The notes beneath the pieces were generated by a model. It ran no database searches, had not been told where the DNA came from, and was given only the letters and a program-made list of their open reading frames with translations. From Actinomycetospora termitidis (GTDB lineage Bacteria > Actinomycetota > Actinomycetes > Mycobacteriales > Pseudonocardiaceae), in NCBI RefSeq assembly GCF_030286555.1, contig NZ_JASVWF010000001.1:248001-312000 (forward strand): 64,000 nucleotides of DNA, given 5' to 3'. Positions 44,758-52,056 of the stretch are shown here, one piece after another. A program made the translations under genes and the position numbers. Positions within the stretch are counted from its first letter, which is position 1, and each line of letters begins with the position of its first letter.

Positions 44758-45827
44758 CGACGTCGGGTGAGCGCCCGGTGCGCGGGTCGCTCGACGAAGC
44801 GGGTGAGCAACCACCCGAGCAGGAAGGCCAGGACGACGACGCCGAGCAGACGGCCCCACCCCGTGACCCCGGCGTAGTCCTGGGCGACCCACGCGAAGAA
44901 GTAGCCGATCTGCTGGTTGCACAGGTACACGCCGTAGGACACCCCCGCGGCCCACCCGATGAGCCGCGGCAGCGGGCCGACCCGCAGGAAGTCCCAGTCC
45001 GGGCCGAGGGTCGCGGCGGCGACCAGCAGGCAGGCGGCGGCGAGGACGATCGTCGAGTCCGGGTCCGGCGTGATGATGGCCTCGGCGAGCACGCCGGCCG
45101 CGGTCAGCGCGGCGAGGTGGGTCAGCGAGATGCGGCGGGTGCTGGCGAGCCACATCGCGAGACCGATCGCGAAGAGCTGCCAGCGCCACATGACGAAGCC
45201 GTCCGAGAGCCACGCGAGCCAGCCGGTGGCGAACTTCGCCAGCAGCACCGGGGCGATCACCCCGAACCAGGCCAGGAGCGGGAGCGCGAGCGGACGGCGC
45301 CAGACGTCGCGGCCGAGGACGCCGACGGTCAGCGCCACGAGCGTGAACACCCCGAGCTGGAGCGGCAGCGTCCAGTACGAGTGGTCCATGAACGTCACGC
45401 CCGGGTCGAAGCCCTGGACCAGGAGCAGGTTGCCCACCAGGTCGCGCACCCCGGGGCGCCAGTACCCGTGGTCCGCGGCGAGGAGGGTCGCGCCGTAGGT
45501 GACGACGACCGCCACCAGGTAGGCGGGCAGCAGCCGCGCGATCCGCTGCCACCACCAGCGCCCCGGACGGCGCTTGGCCACGGTGACGCAGATGAAGAAC
45601 GCCGAGACCACCATCAGCGTGTTGGCGCCCGCCTCGACGCTCCACGTGAACGGCGGCGGTGCGAGCCACGGCATCACGCCCTGGGCGGTGTACGTGGCGT
45701 GCTGGACGACGACCGAGAGCACCGCGAGCACGCGGATCACGTCCCAGCTCAACCGCCGCTCCCCGGGCACCGCGGGCTGCAGCAGCCGTCCCGTGGGCTC
45801 GGCGCGGCGGTCGGTCAGGAGCGTCAT
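44676..45827 (-). CDS. Acyltransferase family 3 membrane protein
   Basis: 383 residues with about ten membrane helices. The N-terminal RRLSWDVIRVLAVLSVVVQHATYT contains the conserved R/H pattern of PF01757 acyltransferases, followed by NTLMVVSAFFICVTVAKR and WQRIARLLPAYLVAVVV. Members O-acetylate or otherwise acylate exported carbohydrates or peptides. The last 27 residues, a polar tail (KDLAASISRSFSSATPAEMRTPSG), are encoded antisense to the HisC-like gene. The true stop may lie here, because no earlier in-frame stop exists. Confidence 0.88.
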   Translation of the reverse strand: MTLLTDRRAEPTGRLLQPAVPGERRLSWDVIRVLAVLSVVVQHATYTAQGVMPWLAPPPFTWSVEAGANTLMVVSAFFICVTVAKRRPGRWWWQRIARLLPAYLVAVVVTYGATLLAADHGYWRPGVRDLVGNLLLVQGFDPGVTFMDHSYWTLPLQLGVFTLVALTVGVLGRDVWRRPLALPLLAWFGVIAPVLLAKFATGWLAWLSDGFVMWRWQLFAIGLAMWLASTRRISLTHLAALTAAGVLAEAIITPDPDSTIVLAAACLLVAAATLGPDWDFLRVGPLPRLIGWAAGVSYGVYLCNQQIGYFFAWVAQDYAGVTGWGRLLGVVVLAFLLGWLLTRFVERPAHRALTRRRQEKDLAASISRSFSSATPAEMRTPSG

Positions 45828-45940
45828 CGCGGCCGGAAGCTACGGACGGCTCCTGAGCGGTCGCTGAGAGCATCGTGTGGGATCACGATCGTCCCGGCGA
45901 TCGGTCGACCGGACACGTCGGGCGGGGACCGCTCCCTCCC

Positions 45941-45991
45941 GCGTGAGGGGAACCCTCACGCCGTCCAGGCGCACGAATCCTCCCCTCACGC
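45941..45991. repeat. Nested inverted repeats with two alternative pairings
   Basis: GCGTGAGGG at 45941 can pair with CCCTCACGC at 45953-45961 (9-bp stem, loop GAA) or with TCCCCTCACGC at 45981-45991. The 190-bp gap before the DUF1990 gene otherwise holds only an exact dispersed 16-mer at 45995-46010. The mutually exclusive stems are worth noting as a possible regulatory leader. Confidence 0.55.
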
Positions 45992-45994
45992 ACC

Positions 45995-46010
45995 GACCCG
46001 TCGTCGGGAA
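45995..46010 (+). repeat. Dispersed 16-mer GACCCGTCGTCGGGAA (upstream of the DUF1990 gene)
   Basis: Exact copy ending 7 bp before the ATG at 46018, so it overlaps the ribosome-binding region. Confidence 0.85.
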
Positions 46011-46017
46011 AACGGGT

Positions 46018-46716
46018 ATGAGGGACGCGATGCGCACCATGCGACTGAGCCCGGTCTCCGACCCGGCGGCCGACCTCGCCGAGATCGCGGGGCTGGAGCT
46101 CAACTACGACCCGGCGACGACCGGCGGGAAGGGCTGGCACCACGACCGGCTGCGGCACCCGCTCGGGGTCGAGGAGCCGGGCGACCCCGAGCCCGGCGGC
46201 CCGTGGGAGATCGCGTGCGCCCTGGTGCACGACTACGAGTTCGCCGACCGGTGGATCATGTCGGCGCTGTTCCACGCCGACGCCCCGCTGGAGGGGCGCG
46301 ACATGCTGCTCGAGGGCCGCTTCGTGGTACTGCGGTTCCCGATGGGGGTCCGCGTGGACACGGTGGTCGACGAGACCCGCCGTCGGGCCGACGGAGCCGA
46401 CGAGCGGGTGTGGGGCTGGAGCTACCAGACCCTGGGCCACCACCTCGAACGCGGCCGGTTGATCTACGAGGTGGTGAAGAACACGACGACGGGGCGGGTC
46501 GAGTTCCTCATCACCGGCGTCTCGTCGCGGGCGGCCATCCCGAACCCGGTGATCGCGCTCGGCTTTCTGGTGTTCGGACGGTTCACCCAGCGCCGCTTCT
46601 ACCGGGCGGTCGCGGCGAAGCTCGAGGAGCGCGTGCGGTCCGTGCTGGAGGGGTCGCCCCGTCCGACCCCGGCCCCCGTCGGACCCGGCGACATCGTGCG
46701 GGCCCCGTCGGCCTGA
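46018..46716 (+). CDS. DUF1990-family protein
   Basis: 232 residues from an ATG at 46018 (in-frame ATGs at 46030 and 46039 are alternatives). The pattern LELNYDPATTGGKGWHHDRLRHPLG, LLEGRFVVLRFPMGVRVDTVVDETRR, VWGWSYQTLGHHLERGRLIYEVVKN and VEFLITGVSSRAAIPNPVIALGFLVFGRFTQRRFYRAVAAKL matches DUF1990 proteins found in plants and actinobacteria. Biochemical function is unsettled. The LtrA-like gene follows after 22 bp. Confidence 0.87.
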   Translation: MRDAMRTMRLSPVSDPAADLAEIAGLELNYDPATTGGKGWHHDRLRHPLGVEEPGDPEPGGPWEIACALVHDYEFADRWIMSALFHADAPLEGRDMLLEGRFVVLRFPMGVRVDTVVDETRRRADGADERVWGWSYQTLGHHLERGRLIYEVVKNTTTGRVEFLITGVSSRAAIPNPVIALGFLVFGRFTQRRFYRAVAAKLEERVRSVLEGSPRPTPAPVGPGDIVRAPSA

Positions 46717-46738
46717 CGCGGGCTTTACGATCCCGGGC

Positions 46739-47926
46739 GTGACGAGCCCCCGTACCGAGTGGCGCCGCCCGATGCGGGCGCGCGACCCGCAGGAGACGCA
46801 CCGCGCCGCGTCCCCGCTGGAGCTGCTGTTCGACCTCGCGTTCGTGGTCGCGATCGCCCGGGCCGCCGCCGAGCTCCACCACGCGATCGCCGAGAACCAC
46901 GTCGGCGCCGGCCTGCTGAGCTACCTGCTGGTGTTCTTCGCGATCTGGTGGTCGTGGATCAACTTCACGTGGTTCGCCTCGGCGTACGACTGTGACGACG
47001 CGGCCTACCGCGCGCTGGCATTGCTGAAGATGGCGGGCGTCCTGGTGCTCGCGGTCGGCGTGCCGGACGTGTTCCGCGGCGAGCTCGGGACCGTGATCCT
47101 GGGCTACACGATCATGCGCGTCGCGATGGTCGCCCTGTGGCTGCGCGCCGCGGCCGGTGATCCCTCGCGGACGCAGGTGTGCCGGACGTACGCGCTCGGC
47201 CTGACGGTGCTCCAGGTCCTCTGGGTGCTCCTGCTGCTGATCCCGTCGCCGTGGGTGTTCATCGGGGTCGTCGTGCTGATCGTCGCCGAGGTGTCGTTGC
47301 CGCCGGTCGCGGAGAACCGTGGCCCGGCGACGCCGTGGCACCCGGAGCACATCGCGGAGCGGTACGGGCTGCTGACGCTGATCGTGCTCGGTGAGGTCAT
47401 CCTCGGGATCACCAACGCCTTCGCGGGCGCGCTGAACGAGGGCGGCTTCTCGTTCGGTCTGCTGGCGGTCGGGCTGGGCGGGCTGTTCGTGGTCGCCGGG
47501 CTGTGGTGGATCTACTTCCTGGGTGGTGACGAGGAGGGGCTCACCTCCTTGCGGGTGGCGCTGACCTGGGGCTACGGGCACTACTTCGTGTTCGGCGCGG
47601 TCGCCGCGGTGGGCGGCGGGATCGAGGCGGCGGTGGACGTCGAGGAGCACATCGCCCACGTCTCGCCGGTCGTGGCGGCGTTCTCCGTGGCGGTGCCGAT
47701 CGCGATCGTGCTGGTCGTCCTGACCCTGCTCCGCCGCCTGACCTGGGCCTCGGGCTCGCTGGTGCCGGGCCTGGCGATCGCCGGCGCGGTCGGCGTGCTG
47801 GTGTGCGCGGGCCTCGCGGGACTCGTCGGGGACGGGATCGCGATCCTGCTGATGGGCCTCGTGCTGATCGCGATGCTCGTGGCGTTCCTGCTGGTGCAGC
47901 GACGCCGGTCGGGGGTGCATGCGTGA
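46739..47926 (+). CDS. Low-temperature-requirement A (LtrA)-family membrane protein
   Basis: 395 residues from a GTG. The family start HRAASPLELLFDLAFVVAIARAAAELHHAI is typical, followed by about ten membrane helices (LLSYLLVFFAIWWSWINFTWFAS, RYGLLTLIVLGEVILGITN, GGLFVVAGLWWIYFLGGDEEG). The family was named after a Listeria cold-growth locus; the molecular activity is unknown. The next gene starts in its stop codon (GTGA overlap). Confidence 0.92.
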   Translation: MTSPRTEWRRPMRARDPQETHRAASPLELLFDLAFVVAIARAAAELHHAIAENHVGAGLLSYLLVFFAIWWSWINFTWFASAYDCDDAAYRALALLKMAGVLVLAVGVPDVFRGELGTVILGYTIMRVAMVALWLRAAAGDPSRTQVCRTYALGLTVLQVLWVLLLLIPSPWVFIGVVVLIVAEVSLPPVAENRGPATPWHPEHIAERYGLLTLIVLGEVILGITNAFAGALNEGGFSFGLLAVGLGGLFVVAGLWWIYFLGGDEEGLTSLRVALTWGYGHYFVFGAVAAVGGGIEAAVDVEEHIAHVSPVVAAFSVAVPIAIVLVVLTLLRRLTWASGSLVPGLAIAGAVGVLVCAGLAGLVGDGIAILLMGLVLIAMLVAFLLVQRRRSGVHA

Positions 47927-48255
47927 CGTTCCTGCAGACCGCGGCCTCGTTGCTGAACCGCGTGATGCTGCCGCTCGTGCGCTCCGGGGTCGGCGCCGGA
48001 TCGCTCGCGGTCCTGACCTATACCGGCCGCCGTTCCGGGCAGGTCTACTCGCTGCCGGTCGCCTACCGCCGCGACGGCGACCACGTCTGGATCGGCATCG
48101 GCGCCCCAGGCCAGAAGACCTGGTGGCGGAACTTCCTCGGCGACGGCGGGCCGATCTCGGTCCGCCTCGGCGGCGAGGACCGGTCCGGGCACGCCCGAGC
48201 GGTCCGCGACGGGGATACGGACGTGCACGTGGAGGTCGAGCTCGACCCGGCCTGA
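47923..48255 (+). CDS. Nitroreductase/deazaflavin-dependent oxidoreductase (DUF385, Ddn-like)
   Basis: 110 residues from a GTG coupled to the LtrA stop. Signature: VLTYTGRRSGQVYSLPVAYRRDGDHVWIGIGAPGQKTWWRNFLGDGGPISVRLGGEDRSGHARAV, the F420-binding split-barrel pattern of Ddn relatives. The N-terminus (FLQTAASLLNRVMLPLVRSG) is amphipathic and may associate with the membrane. The substrate is unknown. It is followed by a dispersed 16-mer and tRNA-Ser. Confidence 0.87.
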   Translation: MTFLQTAASLLNRVMLPLVRSGVGAGSLAVLTYTGRRSGQVYSLPVAYRRDGDHVWIGIGAPGQKTWWRNFLGDGGPISVRLGGEDRSGHARAVRDGDTDVHVEVELDPA

Positions 48256-48269
48256 CCCGTCGTCGGGAA
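48254..48269 (+). repeat. Dispersed 16-mer GACCCGTCGTCGGGAA (3' of tRNA-Ser)
   Basis: Exact copy abutting the DUF385 stop and ending 3 bp from the 3' end of tRNA-Ser. A one-mismatch copy of its core, CCCGCCGTCGGGAA, lies on the other side of the tRNA at 48385-48398. Confidence 0.85.
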
Positions 48270-48272
48270 GGG

Positions 48273-48357
48273 CGGAAGCGGGGGGATTCGAACCCCCGGT
48301 CACTCTCGTGACGTCCGCTTTCAAGGCGGATGCAATCGGCCGCTCTGCCACGCTTCC
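48273..48357 (-). tRNA. tRNA-Ser (anticodon TGA)
   Basis: The acceptor GGAAGCG/CGCTTCC, the anticodon arm CCGC-CTTGAAA-GCGG giving TGA, a long class II variable arm (GTCACGAGAGTGAC) and the T-arm GGGGGTTCGAATCCCCC identify a serine tRNA. Confidence 0.95.
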
Positions 48358-48405
48358 GCGAGCCAGGCTAGGCGATGAGGGGCACCCGCCGTCGGGAAGA
48401 CCCTC

Positions 48406-48870
48406 CTACGGACGGAGCTTCGCGACGATGCGCTCGAAGACGTCGCCCATGACGCGGCGCTCGTCCTCGTCGAGGAGGTCGACGAAGTGCTCGCGGACGC
48501 CCCGGAGGTGGTCCGGCGCGGCGCGCTCGAGGCGGGCGAAGCCCTCGGGGGTGAGGACGGCGAAGACGCCGCGCCCGTCGGAGTCGCAGACCTCGCGGCG
48601 CACCAGGCCCTGGCCCTCGAGCCGGGCGACCTGGTGGGACAGGCGGGACTTCGACGCGACGACCTCCTCGGCCAGGGACGTCATCCGCTGGCGGTGGTCG
48701 GCCTTCTCGGAGAGCCGGACGAGGATCTCGTAGTCGGCGAACGCGAGATCGTGCCCGTCCTGCAGCTCGCGGCCCAGGCGGCCGAGCAGGAGGGCCTGCC
48801 CCGCGATGAAGTTCCGCCAGGCACGCCACTCCTCGGCGTCGAGCCAGCGAGGCTCCTCCGAGGGCGACAT
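48406..48870 (-). CDS. MarR-family transcriptional regulator
   Basis: 154 residues from an ATG at 48870. The winged helix is MTSLAEEVVASKSRLSHQVARLEGQGLVRREVCDSDGRGVFAVLTPEGFARLE, with flanking dimerisation helices (WRAWRNFIAGQALLLGRLGREL at the N-terminus, FVDLLDEDERRVMGDVFERIV at the C-terminus). A near-consensus TATGAT lies 7 bases before the start codon, so the mRNA may be leaderless. The divergent quinone oxidoreductase gene is the likely target through the inverted repeat at 48885-48902. An earlier ATG at 48894 would lie inside that operator and is less likely. Confidence 0.9.
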   Translation of the reverse strand: MSPSEEPRWLDAEEWRAWRNFIAGQALLLGRLGRELQDGHDLAFADYEILVRLSEKADHRQRMTSLAEEVVASKSRLSHQVARLEGQGLVRREVCDSDGRGVFAVLTPEGFARLERAAPDHLRGVREHFVDLLDEDERRVMGDVFERIVAKLRP

Positions 48871-48884
48871 TCCTCCATCATATG

Positions 48885-48902
48885 CACGGCTCACCGGCCG
48901 TG
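48885..48902. promoter_or_regulatory. MarR operator candidate
   Basis: CACGGC-TCACCG-GCCGTG is an 18-bp inverted repeat in the 79-bp divergent promoter of marR and the quinone oxidoreductase gene. On the minus strand it is placed between a CTGACC -35-like box and the TATGAT -10 box of marR, the expected position for a repressor site. Confidence 0.65.
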
Positions 48903-48949
48903 GTCAGCGCTTCTGCGGGGCCGTGGCCGGGCCGATAGCGTCCGCCGTC

Positions 48950-49963
48950 GTGTACGGCATCGCCATCCGTGAGCCCGGGGGACCGCAGGTCCTCGAGTGG
49001 ACCGAGCAGCCCGACCCGGAGCCCGGGACCGGGGAGGTCGTCCTCGACGTGGTCGCGGCGGGGGTGAACCGGGCCGACGTCATGCAGCGGCAGGGGAACT
49101 ATCCACCGCCGCCGGGTGCCTCGGAGCTGCCCGGGCTGGAGTGCTCCGGACGGGTCAGCGCCGTGGGCCAGGGCGTGAGCGGCTGGAACGTCGGCGACGA
49201 GGCGTGCGCCCTGCTCTCCGGCGGGGGCTACGCGGAGAAGGTCGCGGTGCCGGCGGCGCAGCTGCTGCCGGTCCCGGCCGGGGTGTCGCTGACCGACGCG
49301 GGCGGGCTGCCCGAGGTCGCGTGCACGGTCTGGTCGAACCTCGTGCTCGCCGCCGGGCTGCGCTCGGGCCAGACGCTGCTCGTGCACGGCGGGAGCGGCG
49401 GGATCGGGACGCACGCGATCCAGGTCGGGAAGGCCCTGGGCGCGACGGTGCTCGCGACGGCGGGTCACGAGGACCGGCTGCAGATCTGCCGCGACCTCGG
49501 CGCCGACGCGGCCCTGGACTACCACGGTGACCTGGTCGAACTCGTCAAGGACGCGACCGACGGGCACGGCGCCGACGTCACGCTCGACCACATCGGCGCC
49601 CGCAACCTCGACGCCAACCTGGACGCCCTCGCGAACGGCGGCCGCATGGTGATCATCGGGCTCATGGGCGGCGCCAAGGGCGAGATCAACCTGGCGAAGA
49701 TGCTGACCCGTCGCCTCTCGGTGGCCGCCACCTCGCTGCGGGGCCGGCCGACCGACGGCCCGGACGGCAAGGGCGCCATCGTCGCGGCGGTGCGGACGGA
49801 CCTGTGGCCGCTCGTCGAGTCGGGCCGGGTGCGCCCGATCGTCCACGAGCGCGTCCCCGTCCAGGACGCCGCCCGCGCCCACGAGCTGATGGACGACGGC
49901 GGCGTCGTCGGGAAGATCCTGCTGGTCGTGCGGGACGAGGAGGACGTGCACCGCGACGACTGA
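48950..49963 (+). CDS. NAD(P)H:quinone oxidoreductase (zinc-independent MDR family)
   Basis: 337 residues from a GTG at 48950. Medium-chain reductase motifs are VAAGVNRADVMQRQGNYPPPPG, LPGLECSGRVSAVGQGV, and TLLVHGGSGGIGTHAIQVGKALGA for NADPH; there are no zinc ligands. It reduces quinones or alpha,beta-unsaturated carbonyls. The MarR gene is divergent. In M. tuberculosis the corresponding place upstream of the galactan genes is held by Rv3777, also a quinone oxidoreductase, suggesting conserved order. Confidence 0.93.
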   Translation: MYGIAIREPGGPQVLEWTEQPDPEPGTGEVVLDVVAAGVNRADVMQRQGNYPPPPGASELPGLECSGRVSAVGQGVSGWNVGDEACALLSGGGYAEKVAVPAAQLLPVPAGVSLTDAGGLPEVACTVWSNLVLAAGLRSGQTLLVHGGSGGIGTHAIQVGKALGATVLATAGHEDRLQICRDLGADAALDYHGDLVELVKDATDGHGADVTLDHIGARNLDANLDALANGGRMVIIGLMGGAKGEINLAKMLTRRLSVAATSLRGRPTDGPDGKGAIVAAVRTDLWPLVESGRVRPIVHERVPVQDAARAHELMDDGGVVGKILLVVRDEEDVHRDD

Positions 49964-49987
49964 CGGCGGCTCGTACCACCCACGAAT

Positions 49988-50030
49988 GTGACGTCCAGTG
50001 TCAGCATGGCCGCACTGCTGACGTCCCGGG
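49988..50030 (-). repeat. 43-bp repeat, intergenic copy
   Basis: The sequence from GTGACGTCCAGTGTCAGCAT to the final CTGACGTCCCGGG is identical, in reverse complement, to 63607-63649 inside the third emb gene. It is an imperfect palindrome (GACGTC near both ends) in the 73-bp gap between the quinone oxidoreductase and the class V aminotransferase-like gene. Confidence 0.9.
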
Positions 50031-50036
50031 AGGCGA

Positions 50037-51254
50037 CTACAGCCGCGACAGCGCCCCGACGAGCGCGTCCACGTCCGCCCGCGAGGTGTAGTGCGCCAGG
50101 CCCACCTTGACGACCCCGCCGATCTCGGCGCCGCCGATCACCTCGAGCGCGCCCTGGTCGCCGGGGTCGATGAGGACGCACACGCCCTGGTCGGCGACGC
50201 GCTCGGCGACCTCCTGGGCGGTCCGCCCGGAGACGACGAAGGCGACGGTCGGGATGCGACGGGCGGGGTCGCCGATCACCGAGACGGCCGGCAGGAAGCG
50301 CAGCTCCGAGACGAGGTAGGCGGTCAGCTCGTCGTGGTGGGCCCGCAGCGACGACATCGAGGTGAGGACCCGGTCGCGGCGGGAGCCGGAGGCGCGGTCG
50401 TCGAGCTCGGCGAGGTGGTCGACCGAGGCCACGAGCCCGGCCAGCAGCGCGTACGGGGCGTCGCCGACCTCGAGGCGCTCCGGCCCCCGGGCGGCGGCGT
50501 CGAACGACACGGCAGGGAGGCGGTCGAGGAGTTCGGGCTGCCGGAACACCAGGGCCCCGACGGCCGGCCCACCCCAGGCCGCGGCGGAGAGCACCAGCAC
50601 GTCGGCGCCCATCGTCTCCAGGTCCAACGGCAGGTAGGGCGCGGCGGCGGAGGCGTCGACGACCATCAGCGGCTCCACCCCGGAGAGCGGCGCCGGCAGG
50701 GCGTGCACCTTGCGGGCGATCGCCGCGATCTCGGTGCGGGTGCCGAGGTGGCTGCAGGCGGCGGTCACGGTGACGACCCGGGTGCGCGCGCCCAGCAGGT
50801 CGTCGTACTGCCAGCTCGGCAGCTCGCAGGTCTCGATGTCGACCTCGGCCCACCGCACGGCGCCACCGGCGCGGCTGCAGGCGCGGGTCCAGGGCAGCAC
50901 GTTCGCGCGGTCGTCCAGGCGGGAGACGACGACCTCGTCGCCCAGCGCCCACGAGGAGGACAGCGTCTCGGCGAGGCGGTCGAGCAGCGATGCCGCTGAC
51001 GCGCCGAGGACGACCCCCTTCGGCTCCGCGCCCACGAGGTCGGCCACCGCCCGCCGGGCCGCGTCGACGATCGCCCCGCCCCGCTGCGAGGCGGGGAAGA
51101 CGCCACCGGGCGGCGACACCGGGGCGCGCAGCGCGGACGAGACGGCGGTCGCGACCTGCTCGGGCACCTGCATCCCGGCGGGGGCGTCGAGGTGCACCCA
51201 CCCGTCACCGAGCGCGGGGACCTGACCCCGGACCCGAGCGACGTCGACCGTCAT
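50037..51254 (-). CDS. Class V aminotransferase/cysteine-desulfurase-like protein lacking the PLP lysine
   Basis: 405 residues from an ATG. The overall layout follows SufS/CsdA-like fold-type I proteins: VRGQVPALGDGWVHLDAPAGMQVP, VVVSRLDDRANVLPWTRACSRAGGAVRWAEVD, LMVVDASAAAPYLPLDLETMGADVLVLSAAAWGGPAVGALVF, and VGLAHYTSRADVDALV at the end. In active enzymes the stretch after the last strand reads S-x-H-K; here it is SAAAWGGP, with neither His nor Lys. It is therefore unlikely to form the usual PLP aldimine. It occupies the place of Rv3778c in the mycobacterial order. Confidence 0.85.
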   Translation of the reverse strand: MTVDVARVRGQVPALGDGWVHLDAPAGMQVPEQVATAVSSALRAPVSPPGGVFPASQRGGAIVDAARRAVADLVGAEPKGVVLGASAASLLDRLAETLSSSWALGDEVVVSRLDDRANVLPWTRACSRAGGAVRWAEVDIETCELPSWQYDDLLGARTRVVTVTAACSHLGTRTEIAAIARKVHALPAPLSGVEPLMVVDASAAAPYLPLDLETMGADVLVLSAAAWGGPAVGALVFRQPELLDRLPAVSFDAAARGPERLEVGDAPYALLAGLVASVDHLAELDDRASGSRRDRVLTSMSSLRAHHDELTAYLVSELRFLPAVSVIGDPARRIPTVAFVVSGRTAQEVAERVADQGVCVLIDPGDQGALEVIGGAEIGGVVKVGLAHYTSRADVDALVGALSRL

Positions 51255-51468
51255 GCTCCAGTACGGTACGTCGGCTTCACGCCGTAGCCGAGCCCGGTCC
51301 GCCCGGCGCTCGATCGGCGGAGGTTCCCCGTCGGCAGGGGGCTCGACCGGCTGAGCACCGGGCCCTGGTCCGACGATGCGGCGTCACTGCCACTGAATGA
51401 CAGCAACGACGCTTCGCTGCCACACCGGGAGCCGTCACCCCGGCCCCGGATCCGCCAGGATGGTCGGC
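51255..51468. other. Intergenic region before bpa
   Basis: This 214-bp divergent gap holds several GC inverted repeats, for example CCCGGCGCTC/GAGCACCGGG across 51303-51364. No reading frame is supported. It presumably carries the bpa promoter. Confidence 0.35.
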
Positions 51469-52032
51469 ATGAGCGAGCAGCCCAGCGACGAGTCGAGCGT
51501 GGCCGCGGGTGACCAGGTCATGATCGTCGGACCGGACGGGACCCCGGTCGGGACCGTGCGGATGCCCTCCGAGGGGGCGGCCGAGGAGTCCGACGAGCAG
51601 CGCGAGGACCTCTCGGGCGCCGTCGAGGAGCCGGCGAAGGTCATGCGGATCGGCACCATGATCAAGCAGCTCCTCGAGGAGGTGCGGGCCACCGAGCTCG
51701 ACGACGCCAGCCGTCGTCGGCTCAAGGAGATCCACGCGTCGAGCCTCGCCGAGCTCGAGTCCGCGCTCTCCCCGGAGCTCCGCGAGGAGCTGGCCCGCAT
51801 CATCGCCCCCTTCGACGCCGACTCCACCCCGACCGACGGCGAGCTGCGGATCGCCCAGGCCCAGCTGGTCGGCTGGCTCGAGGGCCTGTTCCACGGCATC
51901 CAGACCGCGCTGGTCGCCCAGCAGATGGCGGCGCGGATGCAGCTGGAGCAGATGCGGCGCGGACTCCCGGCGGGCTCGAACGGTGCGTCCGGCCAGGTCG
52001 GCGGCGGGGGGACGACCGGCCAGTACCTCTGA
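51469..52032 (+). CDS. bpa: Bacterial proteasome activator Bpa/PafE (DUF2587)
   Basis: 187 residues from an ATG at 51469. The helical DUF2587 core (AKVMRIGTMIKQLLEEVRATELDDASRRRLKEIHASSLAELESALSPELREEL; QAQLVGWLEGLFHGIQTALVAQQMAARMQLEQM) is followed by a Gly-rich linker and the C-terminal GQYL, the motif that docks into the 20S proteasome to open its gate. It forms an ATP-independent ring that feeds unfolded proteins to the proteasome. It implies that the organism encodes a 20S proteasome elsewhere. The position equals Rv3780 in the M. tuberculosis order. Confidence 0.95.
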   Translation: MSEQPSDESSVAAGDQVMIVGPDGTPVGTVRMPSEGAAEESDEQREDLSGAVEEPAKVMRIGTMIKQLLEEVRATELDDASRRRLKEIHASSLAELESALSPELREELARIIAPFDADSTPTDGELRIAQAQLVGWLEGLFHGIQTALVAQQMAARMQLEQMRRGLPAGSNGASGQVGGGGTTGQYL

Positions 52033-52056
52033 GGGGCACGGGTACGCTCACCCGCC

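Noticed and set aside
48870..48894. Upstream ATG at 48894 for marR
   Set aside because: It lies inside the probable operator, lacks a ribosome binding site, and the promoter -10 box is downstream of it.
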